Shown: positions 40,756-47,193 of the stretch, in pieces
Layout: every line of letters starts with the position of its first letter
Numbering within the stretch: the first letter of the stretch is position 1
Assembly: GCA_018644665.1 (NCBI GenBank)
Contig: JABGQA010000129.1
Location: 1 to 47,193 of the forward strand
Direction: 5' to 3'
DNA: 47,193 nt
Source of the DNA: Candidatus Poribacteria bacterium
GTDB lineage: Bacteria > Poribacteria > WGA-4E > GCA-2687025
Made by a program: the position numbers and the translations under genes
The notes under the pieces: generated by a model
Databases searched by the model: none
Told to the model about the DNA's origin: nothing
The model's input: only the letters and a program-made list of their open reading frames with translations

Positions 40756-41391
40756 TTGCGGCATTACGTCCCGACGCGAACATACGAGACTACGGCGGTG
40801 ATACAACCATCGCTGAATGACGCCGAGATCGACGCCCAGATCGAGGGGATCAAGGCCCTTATCGAGTCCGGTGGGAACACCCTCGTCAGGACCGATGTGT
40901 GGGGACGCCGGAAGCTGGCGTACCCTGTACGGCGCTACCAAGAAGGCATCTACGTCTTCTTCGTATTCGAAGGTAAGCCGGAGTTCATCCCAGAGCTTAC
41001 GCGCCACTATCAGATTACCGAGCCGATCTTGCGCCACCTTACGGTCCGCTGCGAGGTGGACCCCGAGGCGATGGTTATCAGCCTTGGTGACTCCCGCGAG
41101 CGGCCGGATCGCCGACGCCGCCCGGGAGGTCCCGGGGACGGGCGTGACGGCCCGCGTCGTGACGGCCCACCGCGCCGTCGAGACGACGACCGGCCGCCGC
41201 GCCGCAGCGCGCCAGCGGACGCGCCGGCCGACACGCCAGCGGATGCGCCGGCCGACACGCCAGCGGATGCGCCAGCGGACGCGCCGGCCGACGCCGACGC
41301 CGAAGCCGACACGCCGAAGCCGGCGGCCGACGCCGCTCCAGAAGCGCCCGAAACGGCGGCCGAGCCGGCGACGGACGCTGACGACGACTAG
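40756..41391 (+). CDS. rpsF: 30S ribosomal protein S6 (bS6) with long repetitive tail
   Basis: Small-subunit protein, partner of S18. The S6 core covers residues 1-95: RHYVPTRTYETTAVIQPSL, NTLVRTDVWGRRKLAYPVR and YVFFVFEG. After it comes an Arg/Gly/Asp-rich stretch (RPDRRRRPGGPGDGRDGPRR) and then repeats of Pro-Ala-Asp-Ala/Thr, ending in Asp residues; total 211 residues against about 100-135 normally. The TTG start 40756 is supported by AGGGAGG 8 bases upstream and by the core alignment. ssb follows by 23 bases. No rpsR follows ssb, unlike the usual rpsF-ssb-rpsR-rplI order. Confidence 0.93.
   Translation: MRHYVPTRTYETTAVIQPSLNDAEIDAQIEGIKALIESGGNTLVRTDVWGRRKLAYPVRRYQEGIYVFFVFEGKPEFIPELTRHYQITEPILRHLTVRCEVDPEAMVISLGDSRERPDRRRRPGGPGDGRDGPRRDGPPRRRDDDRPPRRSAPADAPADTPADAPADTPADAPADAPADADAEADTPKPAADAAPEAPETAAEPATDADDD
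41212..41295 (+). repeat. 24-bp tandem repeat in the rpsF tail
   Basis: Units of 24 bases, CCAGCGGAYGCG followed by CCGGCCGACACG, start at 41212 and 41236; a half unit follows at 41260 and a variant full unit at 41272. It encodes Pro-Ala-Asp-Ala-Pro-Ala-Asp-Thr repeats of S6. Near-identical copies suggest recent slippage. Confidence 0.85.
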
Positions 41392-41414
41392 GATACGCTT
41401 GGAAGGAGCCGGAC

Positions 41415-41861
41415 ATGGCCGCCGAGATGAACAAGGTCATCCTCATCGGGAACCTGACGCGTGATCCTGAGATGCGCTACCTGGACAGCGGCACTGCGGT
41501 CGCCAAGCTGGGGCTGGCCGTGAACCGCCGATACACAGATCGGAACGGCGACCGGAAAGAGGAGACCTGTTTCGTCGACATCGACGCGTGGGCGCGTCTC
41601 GCCGAGATATGCAACCAGTATCTCAAGCGAGGCAGCCGCGTTCTCGTCGAAGGCAACCTGATGTTCCGGCAGTGGGAGACCGACTCCGGTGACAAGCGCT
41701 CCGCACACAGCGTGCGTGCGCAGACCGTGCAGTTCCTGGACCGGCCGGACGGCGACGGCGGAGGCCAAGGCTCGGGCGACTCGTACAGTCGGCCGGCTGC
41801 GCAGCCGTCGCAGTCCCAGTCACAGGGCAGCGCTCCCGCGGACGACGACATTCCGTTCTAA
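41415..41861 (+). CDS. ssb: Single-stranded DNA-binding protein
   Basis: Coats single-stranded DNA in replication and repair. The OB fold covers 5-105 (NKVILIGNLTRDPEMRYL, CFVDIDAWARLAEICNQYL, RVLVEGNLMFRQW). A Gly/Gln/Ser-rich linker leads to the acidic tip DDDIPF, the docking site for DnaG, RecG, RecJ and others. 148 residues. GGAAGGAG precedes ATG 41415. Part of the rpsF-ssb-rplI-dnaB operon. Confidence 0.96.
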   Translation: MAAEMNKVILIGNLTRDPEMRYLDSGTAVAKLGLAVNRRYTDRNGDRKEETCFVDIDAWARLAEICNQYLKRGSRVLVEGNLMFRQWETDSGDKRSAHSVRAQTVQFLDRPDGDGGGQGSGDSYSRPAAQPSQSQSQGSAPADDDIPF

Positions 41862-41930
41862 GCCATGGACCGGCGAGGCGCCCGGCGCGCAACCAAAGCG
41901 GGCGCGAGACACGATGTTGAGGACGAAGAG

Positions 41931-42413
41931 ATGGCGAACGTCGAGGTGATCCTCTTGCGGAGCGTGGCGCCGGTAGGCCGCGCGGGCGATGTAGTGCGCG
42001 TGTCGGCCGGATACGCGCGCAACTATCTGCTGCCGCGCGAACTGGCCGTGCATGCGACGGATTCGAACCGTACACGTCTGGCGGCACGGCTACAGGCGCG
42101 CCGCGCCTCCGAGCTGAAGGACTTGCAGGACGCGCAGGATCTCGCCGAGGTCTTGAACCCGATCCTGGTAGTCCTCGAGCAGACGGCAGGCGAGTCCGGC
42201 CGACTGTTCGGCTCCGTCACGACCGCAGACATAGCCGACACGCTGTCCGCGAACAGTATCGAGGTGGATCGTAGGCGCATCCAGTTGGCGGAGCCGATCC
42301 GTGACCTTGGCCAGTACACCGTGGACATCCGTCTGCATCCCGAGGTGACGGCGACCATACAGGTCGAGGTCGTCCTGCCCGAGAGCGACCTAGGGACAGA
42401 AGCCGAGGCGTAA
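41931..42413 (+). CDS. rplI: 50S ribosomal protein L9 (bL9)
   Basis: Large-subunit protein at the L1-stalk base. The N-terminal domain MANVEVILLRSVAPVGRAGDVV and SAGYARNYLLPRELA is typical, followed by the long central helix with Gln/Arg/Lys and the C-terminal domain (LFGSVTTADIADTL; RIQLAEPIRDLGQY; HPEVTATIQVEVV). 160 residues. ATG 41931 is chosen over an in-frame ATG at 41865 because it starts at the family's first residue and has GAGG upstream. The 69 bases between ssb and this gene hold no rpsR. Confidence 0.95.
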   Translation: MANVEVILLRSVAPVGRAGDVVRVSAGYARNYLLPRELAVHATDSNRTRLAARLQARRASELKDLQDAQDLAEVLNPILVVLEQTAGESGRLFGSVTTADIADTLSANSIEVDRRRIQLAEPIRDLGQYTVDIRLHPEVTATIQVEVVLPESDLGTEAEA

Positions 42414-42473
42414 CTCGCCGATGCCGCGTAGCGTCTCTATCTCCAGCCGATCTCCTGTCGAGAGAGGATGGAA

Positions 42474-43826
42474 ATGGCATCGGACGTAAGTCCGCATGAT
42501 CTGGACGCTGAGCGGCACGTACTCGGGGCCGTCCTCGTAGACACCGAGGCCATCCACCGGGTTCTGTCGATTCTCGGCGAGCAGACAACGGTCTTCTTCA
42601 AGGCGGCCCATCAGCTGATATACGCGGCAGCCTTGCGTCTGACGCAGCGCAGCGACCCCATCGACCTGTACACGATCGCGAACGAACTCAAACGGTCCGA
42701 TGACCTCAGCCGCGTCGGCGGGGTCGCATACCTGTACGAGGTGCACGAGAGCGTTCCGACCGCCGCCAACGCGGAATACTACGCGGAGACCGTGCGCGAC
42801 AAGTCGACGCGACGCGCACTGGTGCACGCCGGGACGGAAATCATCGGCCGCGCGGGCCGCGACGACGTCGAACTGGAAGAGGTCGTCGACCAGGCGCAAC
42901 GGATTCTCTTCGAGGTGAACTACCGCGAGGACCGGGGATTCGTCGACATAGAGCAGGTGCTCCGCGAGACGATGGAGTACATCGAACAGCTCTACAAGCG
43001 CAAGGACAAGCTGGTCGGGATTCCGACCGGCCTGCCGGACCTCGACCAGCTGCTCTACGGGCTGAATCCGGCGGACCTGATGGTGGTGGCGGCGCGCCCT
43101 TCGATGGGGAAGAGCGCCTTCGCGCACAACATCGCGGCGAATGTCGCGTGCCGGAGCGATGAGGACCGGCAGGCTGTGGCGATCTTCACGCTGGAGATGG
43201 GGCGCGAGCAGATCCTGACACGCATGCTGGCGACGCTCGGGCGGATCGACATGTCGCGCATCCGTCAGGGGACGCTGAATTCGGATGATTGGCGTCGGCT
43301 GTCCGAGGCGGCAGGCCAGTTGGAGACGGCGCAGATCTTCATCAACGATACGCCAGGCATCACGCTGATGGAGGTAAGGGCGGAGAGCCGTCGGCTGAAG
43401 ATGCGCTACCCGAACCTCGGCCTCGTGATCGTGGACTACCTCCAGATGCTCCAGGGAGGGACGCGCGCTCACCACAGTCGGGAGCAGGAGATCTCCGATT
43501 ACTCCCGGTCGCTCAAGGAGCTGGCCCGCGAATTGGACGTCACCGTGATGGCCCTGTCGCAACTCAACCGCGCGGTGGAGAGCCGAAACGACCGGCGGCC
43601 GATGCTCTCCGATCTGCGCGAGTCGGGCGCCATCGAGCAGGACGCGGACATCGTGATGTTCCTGTATCGAGACGACTACTACAACGAGAACTCAGAGACG
43701 GCGGGACAGGTCGAGATCATCGTGCGGAAGCATCGTAACGGAGCTCTGGGAACCGTCGTGCTAGACTTCCAGAACCAGTATCTCCTGTTCAAGTCGTCGG
43801 ACCACATGCCTGCGGATTACGTCTAG
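42474..43826 (+). CDS. dnaB: Replicative DNA helicase DnaB
   Basis: Hexameric 5'-3' helicase that leads the fork. The N-terminal primase-binding domain starts PHDLDAERHVLGAVLVD; the RecA-like motor has Walker A ARPSMGKSAFAHNIA, Walker B LVIVDYLQMLQG, and MALSQLNRAVESR with the switch DLRESGAIEQDADIVMFLYRDD. 450 residues. ATG 42474 has GAGAGG 6 bases upstream; an ATG at 42468 would abut the site. No intein is present. The gene follows rplI by 60 bases and precedes mlaE by 8. Confidence 0.96.
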   Translation: MASDVSPHDLDAERHVLGAVLVDTEAIHRVLSILGEQTTVFFKAAHQLIYAAALRLTQRSDPIDLYTIANELKRSDDLSRVGGVAYLYEVHESVPTAANAEYYAETVRDKSTRRALVHAGTEIIGRAGRDDVELEEVVDQAQRILFEVNYREDRGFVDIEQVLRETMEYIEQLYKRKDKLVGIPTGLPDLDQLLYGLNPADLMVVAARPSMGKSAFAHNIAANVACRSDEDRQAVAIFTLEMGREQILTRMLATLGRIDMSRIRQGTLNSDDWRRLSEAAGQLETAQIFINDTPGITLMEVRAESRRLKMRYPNLGLVIVDYLQMLQGGTRAHHSREQEISDYSRSLKELARELDVTVMALSQLNRAVESRNDRRPMLSDLRESGAIEQDADIVMFLYRDDYYNENSETAGQVEIIVRKHRNGALGTVVLDFQNQYLLFKSSDHMPADYV

Positions 43827-43834
43827 CGGCCTTA

Positions 43835-44704
43835 ATGCCTGACAGCCTCGCCGTAACATCACGACGCCCGACCGTCCGCGGCCTGCCGCGGGCGTTCGCC
43901 ACGCGCCTGGGGGCCTCCATCCTCGGGGGGCTGCGGAGCATCGGGTCGGTCACGCTGCTCATCTTGTCGACGCTCCGGTATCTCTTCGCACGCCCGTTCT
44001 TCATATCGAATCTGTTCGACCAGTTCCAGAGGGTGGGCGTCCAGTCGCTGCCGGTCGTCACGATCAACAGCCTGTTCGTGGGGATGGTGCTGGCGCTGCA
44101 GGGGTATCATCAACTCAAGCACCTGGGCTCGGAGGGGCTGCTCGGCGCGTTCGTGAGCACCGCGGTCGTGAAGGAGCTGGGGGCCGTCCTGACTGCGTTC
44201 GTGCTGTCCGGGCGGATCGGCGCTGCGATCACCGCCGAGTTGGGCACGATGAAGGTGACCGAGCAGATCGACGCCATCGAGGCGATGGGCGCCAGTCCCG
44301 TGCAGTATCTCGTCGTGCCGCGGTTCATCGCGTGCGCGATCATGCTGCCGATCCTGACCACGTTCGCCAACGCGATCGCGATCGTTGGAGGATACCTGCT
44401 GGCGACGTCCGCGCTAAGCCTGTCGGGCGGCCGGACGGGCATGAGCGGAGAGTTCTTCTGGCACATGGTCACGTCGGCTCGCGGGTTCGGCACCGAGGAC
44501 GTGCTGACGGGGATCGTGAAGTCGTCGACGTTCGGAATGATCATCGCGACCATCGGCTGCTACATGGGCTTCACGGTGGCGCCGGCGTCGGGAGCGGAGG
44601 GCGTTGGCAAGGCCACGACCGCGTGCGCAGTGATGTCGCTGGTTCTGATCCTTATCGCCGACTTCCTCATTGAGTTCATCGGTCACGAGGTGCTCGGCTT
44701 CTAG
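43835..44704 (+). CDS. mlaE: ABC lipid transporter permease MlaE
   Basis: Inner-membrane permease of the Mla/MCE phospholipid transport system. After an N-terminal amphipathic region, the MlaE blocks are clear: VGMVLALQGYHQL, KELGAVLTAFVLSGRIGAAITAELGTMKVTEQIDA (here noted as RIGAAITAELGTM), EAMGASPVQYLVVPR and LADFLIEFIGHEVLGF-like end. 289 residues with about five to six helices. ATG 43835 lies 8 bases after dnaB and has little sign of a ribosome binding site, so it may be translated by coupling. MlaF and MlaD genes follow; MlaB and MlaC are not in the window. Confidence 0.92.
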   Translation: MPDSLAVTSRRPTVRGLPRAFATRLGASILGGLRSIGSVTLLILSTLRYLFARPFFISNLFDQFQRVGVQSLPVVTINSLFVGMVLALQGYHQLKHLGSEGLLGAFVSTAVVKELGAVLTAFVLSGRIGAAITAELGTMKVTEQIDAIEAMGASPVQYLVVPRFIACAIMLPILTTFANAIAIVGGYLLATSALSLSGGRTGMSGEFFWHMVTSARGFGTEDVLTGIVKSSTFGMIIATIGCYMGFTVAPASGAEGVGKATTACAVMSLVLILIADFLIEFIGHEVLGF

Positions 44705-44753
44705 CTTGCCGGCACCGACATCTGAAAACACAGAGGCATGGGCCGGTAGCTGT

Positions 44754-45554
44754 ATGATGGACGTGGAGCACCAGTCAGACGACGCCGGCGCGGCGGGCAC
44801 GCACATGGTGCGGGTGGAGTCGGTGCACAAGTCTCTCGCGCAAAAGCACGTGCTGCGCGGCCTATCGTTCGACATCCCGCGCGGCGAAACCACCGTCATC
44901 ATGGGGCCGAGCGGGTGCGGCAAGAGCGTGCTGCTGAAGCACATCATCGGTCTCATGCGGCCGGATTCCGGGCACGTCTGGGTGGACGGGAAGGACGTGA
45001 CGGCGCTGAAGACTGCCGCTCTCAGCGAATTGCGGCAGCATATGGGCGTGCTGTTCCAAGGCGCGGCGCTGTTCGACTCTCTGACGGTGGAGGAGAACGT
45101 CGCGTTCATGCTTCGGCAGCACCGCCGCATGTCGCAGTCCGAGATCCGAGACGCCGTCGCGGACGCGCTCGAGCTGGTGCACCTGGCGGACACGCAGGCG
45201 CTCAAGCCGGCGGAGCTGAGCGGGGGCATGCGGAAGCGCGTCGGACTAGCGAGGGCGATCGTGATGCGGCCGTCGCTCATACTCTACGACGAACCGACGA
45301 CCGGCTTGGACCCAATCACGGGTCGCGGGATCAACATCATGATTCGCGACCTACACGAACGGCTCGGGATCACGTCCGTCGTGGTGACACACGACGTCGA
45401 GAGCGCGCTGTTCGTGGGTAGCCTTATCGCACTCACAGAGGGTGGGGTCATCGTGCACCAGGGGCCGCCCGACGAGGTGCGGCAGTCGGACGTTGGGTTG
45501 GCACGTCGGTTCTTCCGGCCCGAGGAAGTCCCGGCGACGGCAAACGGGGCGTAG
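44754..45554 (+). CDS. mlaF: ABC lipid transporter ATPase MlaF
   Basis: Cytoplasmic ATPase of the Mla/MCE transporter. Walker A GPSGCGKS, signature LSGGMRKRVGLARAIV, Walker B LILYDEPTTGLDPITG and H-loop VTHDVESAL are present; the MlaF-typical FQGAALFDSLTVEENVAF confirms the subfamily. 266 residues from ATG 44754. The start is uncertain: ATG 44757 and an internal ATG at 44805 are alternatives, none with a strong ribosome site. It lies 49 bases after mlaE and 22 before the MCE gene. Confidence 0.92.
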   Translation: MMDVEHQSDDAGAAGTHMVRVESVHKSLAQKHVLRGLSFDIPRGETTVIMGPSGCGKSVLLKHIIGLMRPDSGHVWVDGKDVTALKTAALSELRQHMGVLFQGAALFDSLTVEENVAFMLRQHRRMSQSEIRDAVADALELVHLADTQALKPAELSGGMRKRVGLARAIVMRPSLILYDEPTTGLDPITGRGINIMIRDLHERLGITSVVVTHDVESALFVGSLIALTEGGVIVHQGPPDEVRQSDVGLARRFFRPEEVPATANGA

Positions 45555-45576
45555 CACGCCGCAGTAGGAGATACCG

Positions 45577-47139
45577 TTGCGCTGGGAAGCAGAACTCAAG
45601 GTAGGCGTGTTCGTTGCGGTCGGGTTCGTCCTGCTGGTCATCGTCCTTACGCTATCGTCAGACTGGCACGTGGGGATTCCCGGCGAAGAACTCACGCTCC
45701 GCTTCGACGCGCTGAGCAACGTCAAGGGTGGCGGCGATGTCCAGCTCGCGGGCGTGCACATCGGTAAGGTCGTCGGCATTCGGCTGGACCCAGAGGGGTA
45801 CGGCGAAGTGACAGTTCGCGTGGAGTCGCCCATCCCCCTTCGCCACCCGATTCTGGCCGAACTCAAGGTGCTCGGCTTCGTCGGCGAGACGTACATCGCG
45901 CTCACCAACGGGCCCCAGGATGCGCCTGAGATCGACTACGCAGAGCCGATTTACGGCAAAGGCGCGCCGGACATGATGGCGCTCGTCGGCGAGATGCAAG
46001 ACAGCGTCAAGAAGACGATGGCCTTGATCGAGTCGTTGACGGTGGTGGTGGACGAAAGCCAGGGCGAGGTGAAGGCTACGGCCGCCGCGGCCCGCGAGTT
46101 CATGACCACGACCGCGGATTCCGTGGACGAACTCGTGGCGCAGGCGGAGCCGCTGCTCGAGCGCATGGGGCGGGTCGCCGAGACGATGGACGCGCAAGTG
46201 CCGGCCCTGGTGGATCGCGCCGAAGCCACTCTCACGCACGCGGACGAACAGATCATCGAGACCGGCGCGCGCCTCGGCGCGGCCGCCGACGCGGTCGACG
46301 AGCTCATCGCTGCGGCGCGCGGTGATCTGGACGGCGTCGTAGAGAACGCCAACGCCGCGATCGGCGACACGCGCACAGCAATCTCTGACATGGTCGCCGA
46401 GGCGCGGGCGCTGCGCGTATCTCTCGAGGGCGCCCTGGACGAGACGACCGACGCGGTGACGTCCGAGCAAGCGCGTCTCAACGCCACGTTGACGCGCTTG
46501 GACGAGGCGGTCGTCAGCGGGCAGGCGCTCATGACACGGATCGACGCGATCGCGGCAAAGGCGCAGAGCGGCGAAGGCGCGATAGGCAGCCTGCTGAGCG
46601 ACGACGGCGTCATCACGAAGACGAGCGAGACCCTGGACGCGGCCGGCGCCCTTCTCACGCGCCTGGACACGCTTTCCGCCCGCGTCGAGGACATCACAGC
46701 ATTCGACGAGCCAATCGCGACCGTTGGCGCGGAAGTGACCTACCGGAGCGAGCCCGAGGGTGTCCAGAGCGAATTCGGGGTGCTTCTCCGTCGCAACGCG
46801 AATCAGTCGGCCTATGCCGGGGTGAGCACACGCGACTCCGCAGACCTGATGAGCCTGATGCTGGCGCAGCGGGTAGGACCGGTCTGGGCGCGCCTTGGTT
46901 TCGTGGAGTCCGAGGCGACGGTCGGCGTGGATTGGGCGCCACACAACTGGCTTACGTTGCGGGCCGAAGCGCTCCGCATCACGCGTCCGCTCCTCGACGC
47001 CGACGACGATCTCGTCGCGCCGCGCCTCGACATCGAGGCGATGATCCGCCCGTTCGGACACGCCCGCCTCATCATCGGAGGCGAGAACGTCCTCGAAGAC
47101 GACCGCGGTGTGATCTTCGGTCTGCGCACCGACTACTAA
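45577..47139 (+). CDS. MCE-domain protein (MlaD-like) with helical rod and beta-rich C-terminus
   Basis: Lipid-binding periplasmic subunit of the MCE transporter. Residues 8-27 form an N-terminal membrane anchor. The MCE domain is at 38-112 (FDALSNVKGGGDVQLAGVHIGKV; LGFVGETYIALTNG). Residues 135-375 are Ala/Glu/Asp-rich helices with heptad repeats, likely a long coiled-coil rod. Residues 386-520 are beta-rich with alternating polar and hydrophobic residues and end in Tyr, resembling an outer-membrane-contacting domain seen in some MCE proteins of other diderms. TTG 45577 is supported by AGGAG 6 bases upstream. Total 520 residues against about 180 in E. coli MlaD. Confidence 0.87.
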   Translation: MRWEAELKVGVFVAVGFVLLVIVLTLSSDWHVGIPGEELTLRFDALSNVKGGGDVQLAGVHIGKVVGIRLDPEGYGEVTVRVESPIPLRHPILAELKVLGFVGETYIALTNGPQDAPEIDYAEPIYGKGAPDMMALVGEMQDSVKKTMALIESLTVVVDESQGEVKATAAAAREFMTTTADSVDELVAQAEPLLERMGRVAETMDAQVPALVDRAEATLTHADEQIIETGARLGAAADAVDELIAAARGDLDGVVENANAAIGDTRTAISDMVAEARALRVSLEGALDETTDAVTSEQARLNATLTRLDEAVVSGQALMTRIDAIAAKAQSGEGAIGSLLSDDGVITKTSETLDAAGALLTRLDTLSARVEDITAFDEPIATVGAEVTYRSEPEGVQSEFGVLLRRNANQSAYAGVSTRDSADLMSLMLAQRVGPVWARLGFVESEATVGVDWAPHNWLTLRAEALRITRPLLDADDDLVAPRLDIEAMIRPFGHARLIIGGENVLEDDRGVIFGLRTDY

Positions 47140-47193
47140 GAGTCTATCTCAATCATGTGACGTGCGAGTCCGATAGTCCTGTCGCAGGTATGT

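Noticed and set aside
41200..41300. Possible CRISPR-like array
   Set aside because: The repeats are contiguous, without spacers, and in frame within rpsF; they encode Pro-Ala-Asp repeats.
42390..43562. 390-codon minus-strand frame opposite dnaB
   Set aside because: The plus strand encodes all DnaB motifs; the antisense frame has none.
45658..47061. 467-codon minus-strand frame opposite the MCE gene
   Set aside because: Composition is that of an antisense shadow; the plus frame carries the MCE domain.
1..47193. Insertion sequences, prophage genes or integrase sites
   Set aside because: No transposase, integrase or phage structural motif and no long terminal repeats were seen.

Overview
The window is a dense, G+C-rich stretch of bacterial chromosome. 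Most genes are housekeeping genes packed with 4-base stop/start overlaps, and several starts are GTG or TTG. The organism is a diderm with lipopolysaccharide: there is an LptC-LptA-LptB set with a lipid A acyltransferase, an MlaE-MlaF-MlaD lipid-trafficking set, and a protein that looks like an outer-membrane barrel. It respires with a menaquinol/plastoquinol-type cytochrome b split as in b6f complexes. RpoN, HprK with an HPr-like protein, FmdB, inositol genes and two Gfo/Idh/MocA oxidoreductases fit a poorly cultured phylum of the Latescibacterota/Poribacteria sort. That placement is a guess; the sequence alone does not settle the phylum.

Layout. 1-6019 (minus): a partial tRNA-Ser(CGA) whose 5' end overlaps the end of tadA, a zinc-ribbon P-loop protein, iolC, iolB, then the quinol oxidoreductase genes (Rieske, cytochrome b N-part, cytochrome b C-part with a long extra membrane domain) behind a good promoter. 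6429-15938 (plus): fmdB, an oxidoreductase, recJ-relA/spoT-recG and an aldo/keto reductase. 15943-17923 (minus): hemA and a zinc-finger methyltransferase. 18058-22252 (plus): an ECF sigma factor, a membrane zinc-finger anti-sigma factor, and a 980-residue exported protein with two caspase-like domains, a glycine/asparagine repeat array and a barrel-like C-terminus. This is the most unusual unit here. 22249-28134 (minus): a BatA/VWA membrane protein, a HAD hydrolase, a small unknown, a Tat/lipobox Rieske protein, then rpsR, rpoZ, gmk and yicC behind a strong promoter. After an apparently gene-free 0.8 kb come an oxidoreductase and tmk (plus). 30817-37095 (minus): the compact envelope/nitrogen-PTS operon lpxL-lptC-lptA-lptB-rpoN-hpf-hprK-HPr. 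37550-47139 (plus): rplY, an amidase, a GerMN protein, pth, rpsF-ssb-rplI-dnaB and mlaE-mlaF-mlaD.

How the genes fit together. The lpx/lpt and mla genes build and maintain the outer membrane. The ribosome genes are in the usual rpsF-ssb-rplI order except that rpsR has moved next to rpoZ. The HprK/HPr pair lacks ptsN and rapZ and its HPr has an altered active site. The sigma/anti-sigma/caspase unit looks like a self-contained stress or signalling module directed at the envelope; its function is not known from the sequence. Three convergent gene ends (15.9, 22.25 and 30.8 kb) touch or overlap, and each has a hairpin lying over the stop codons.
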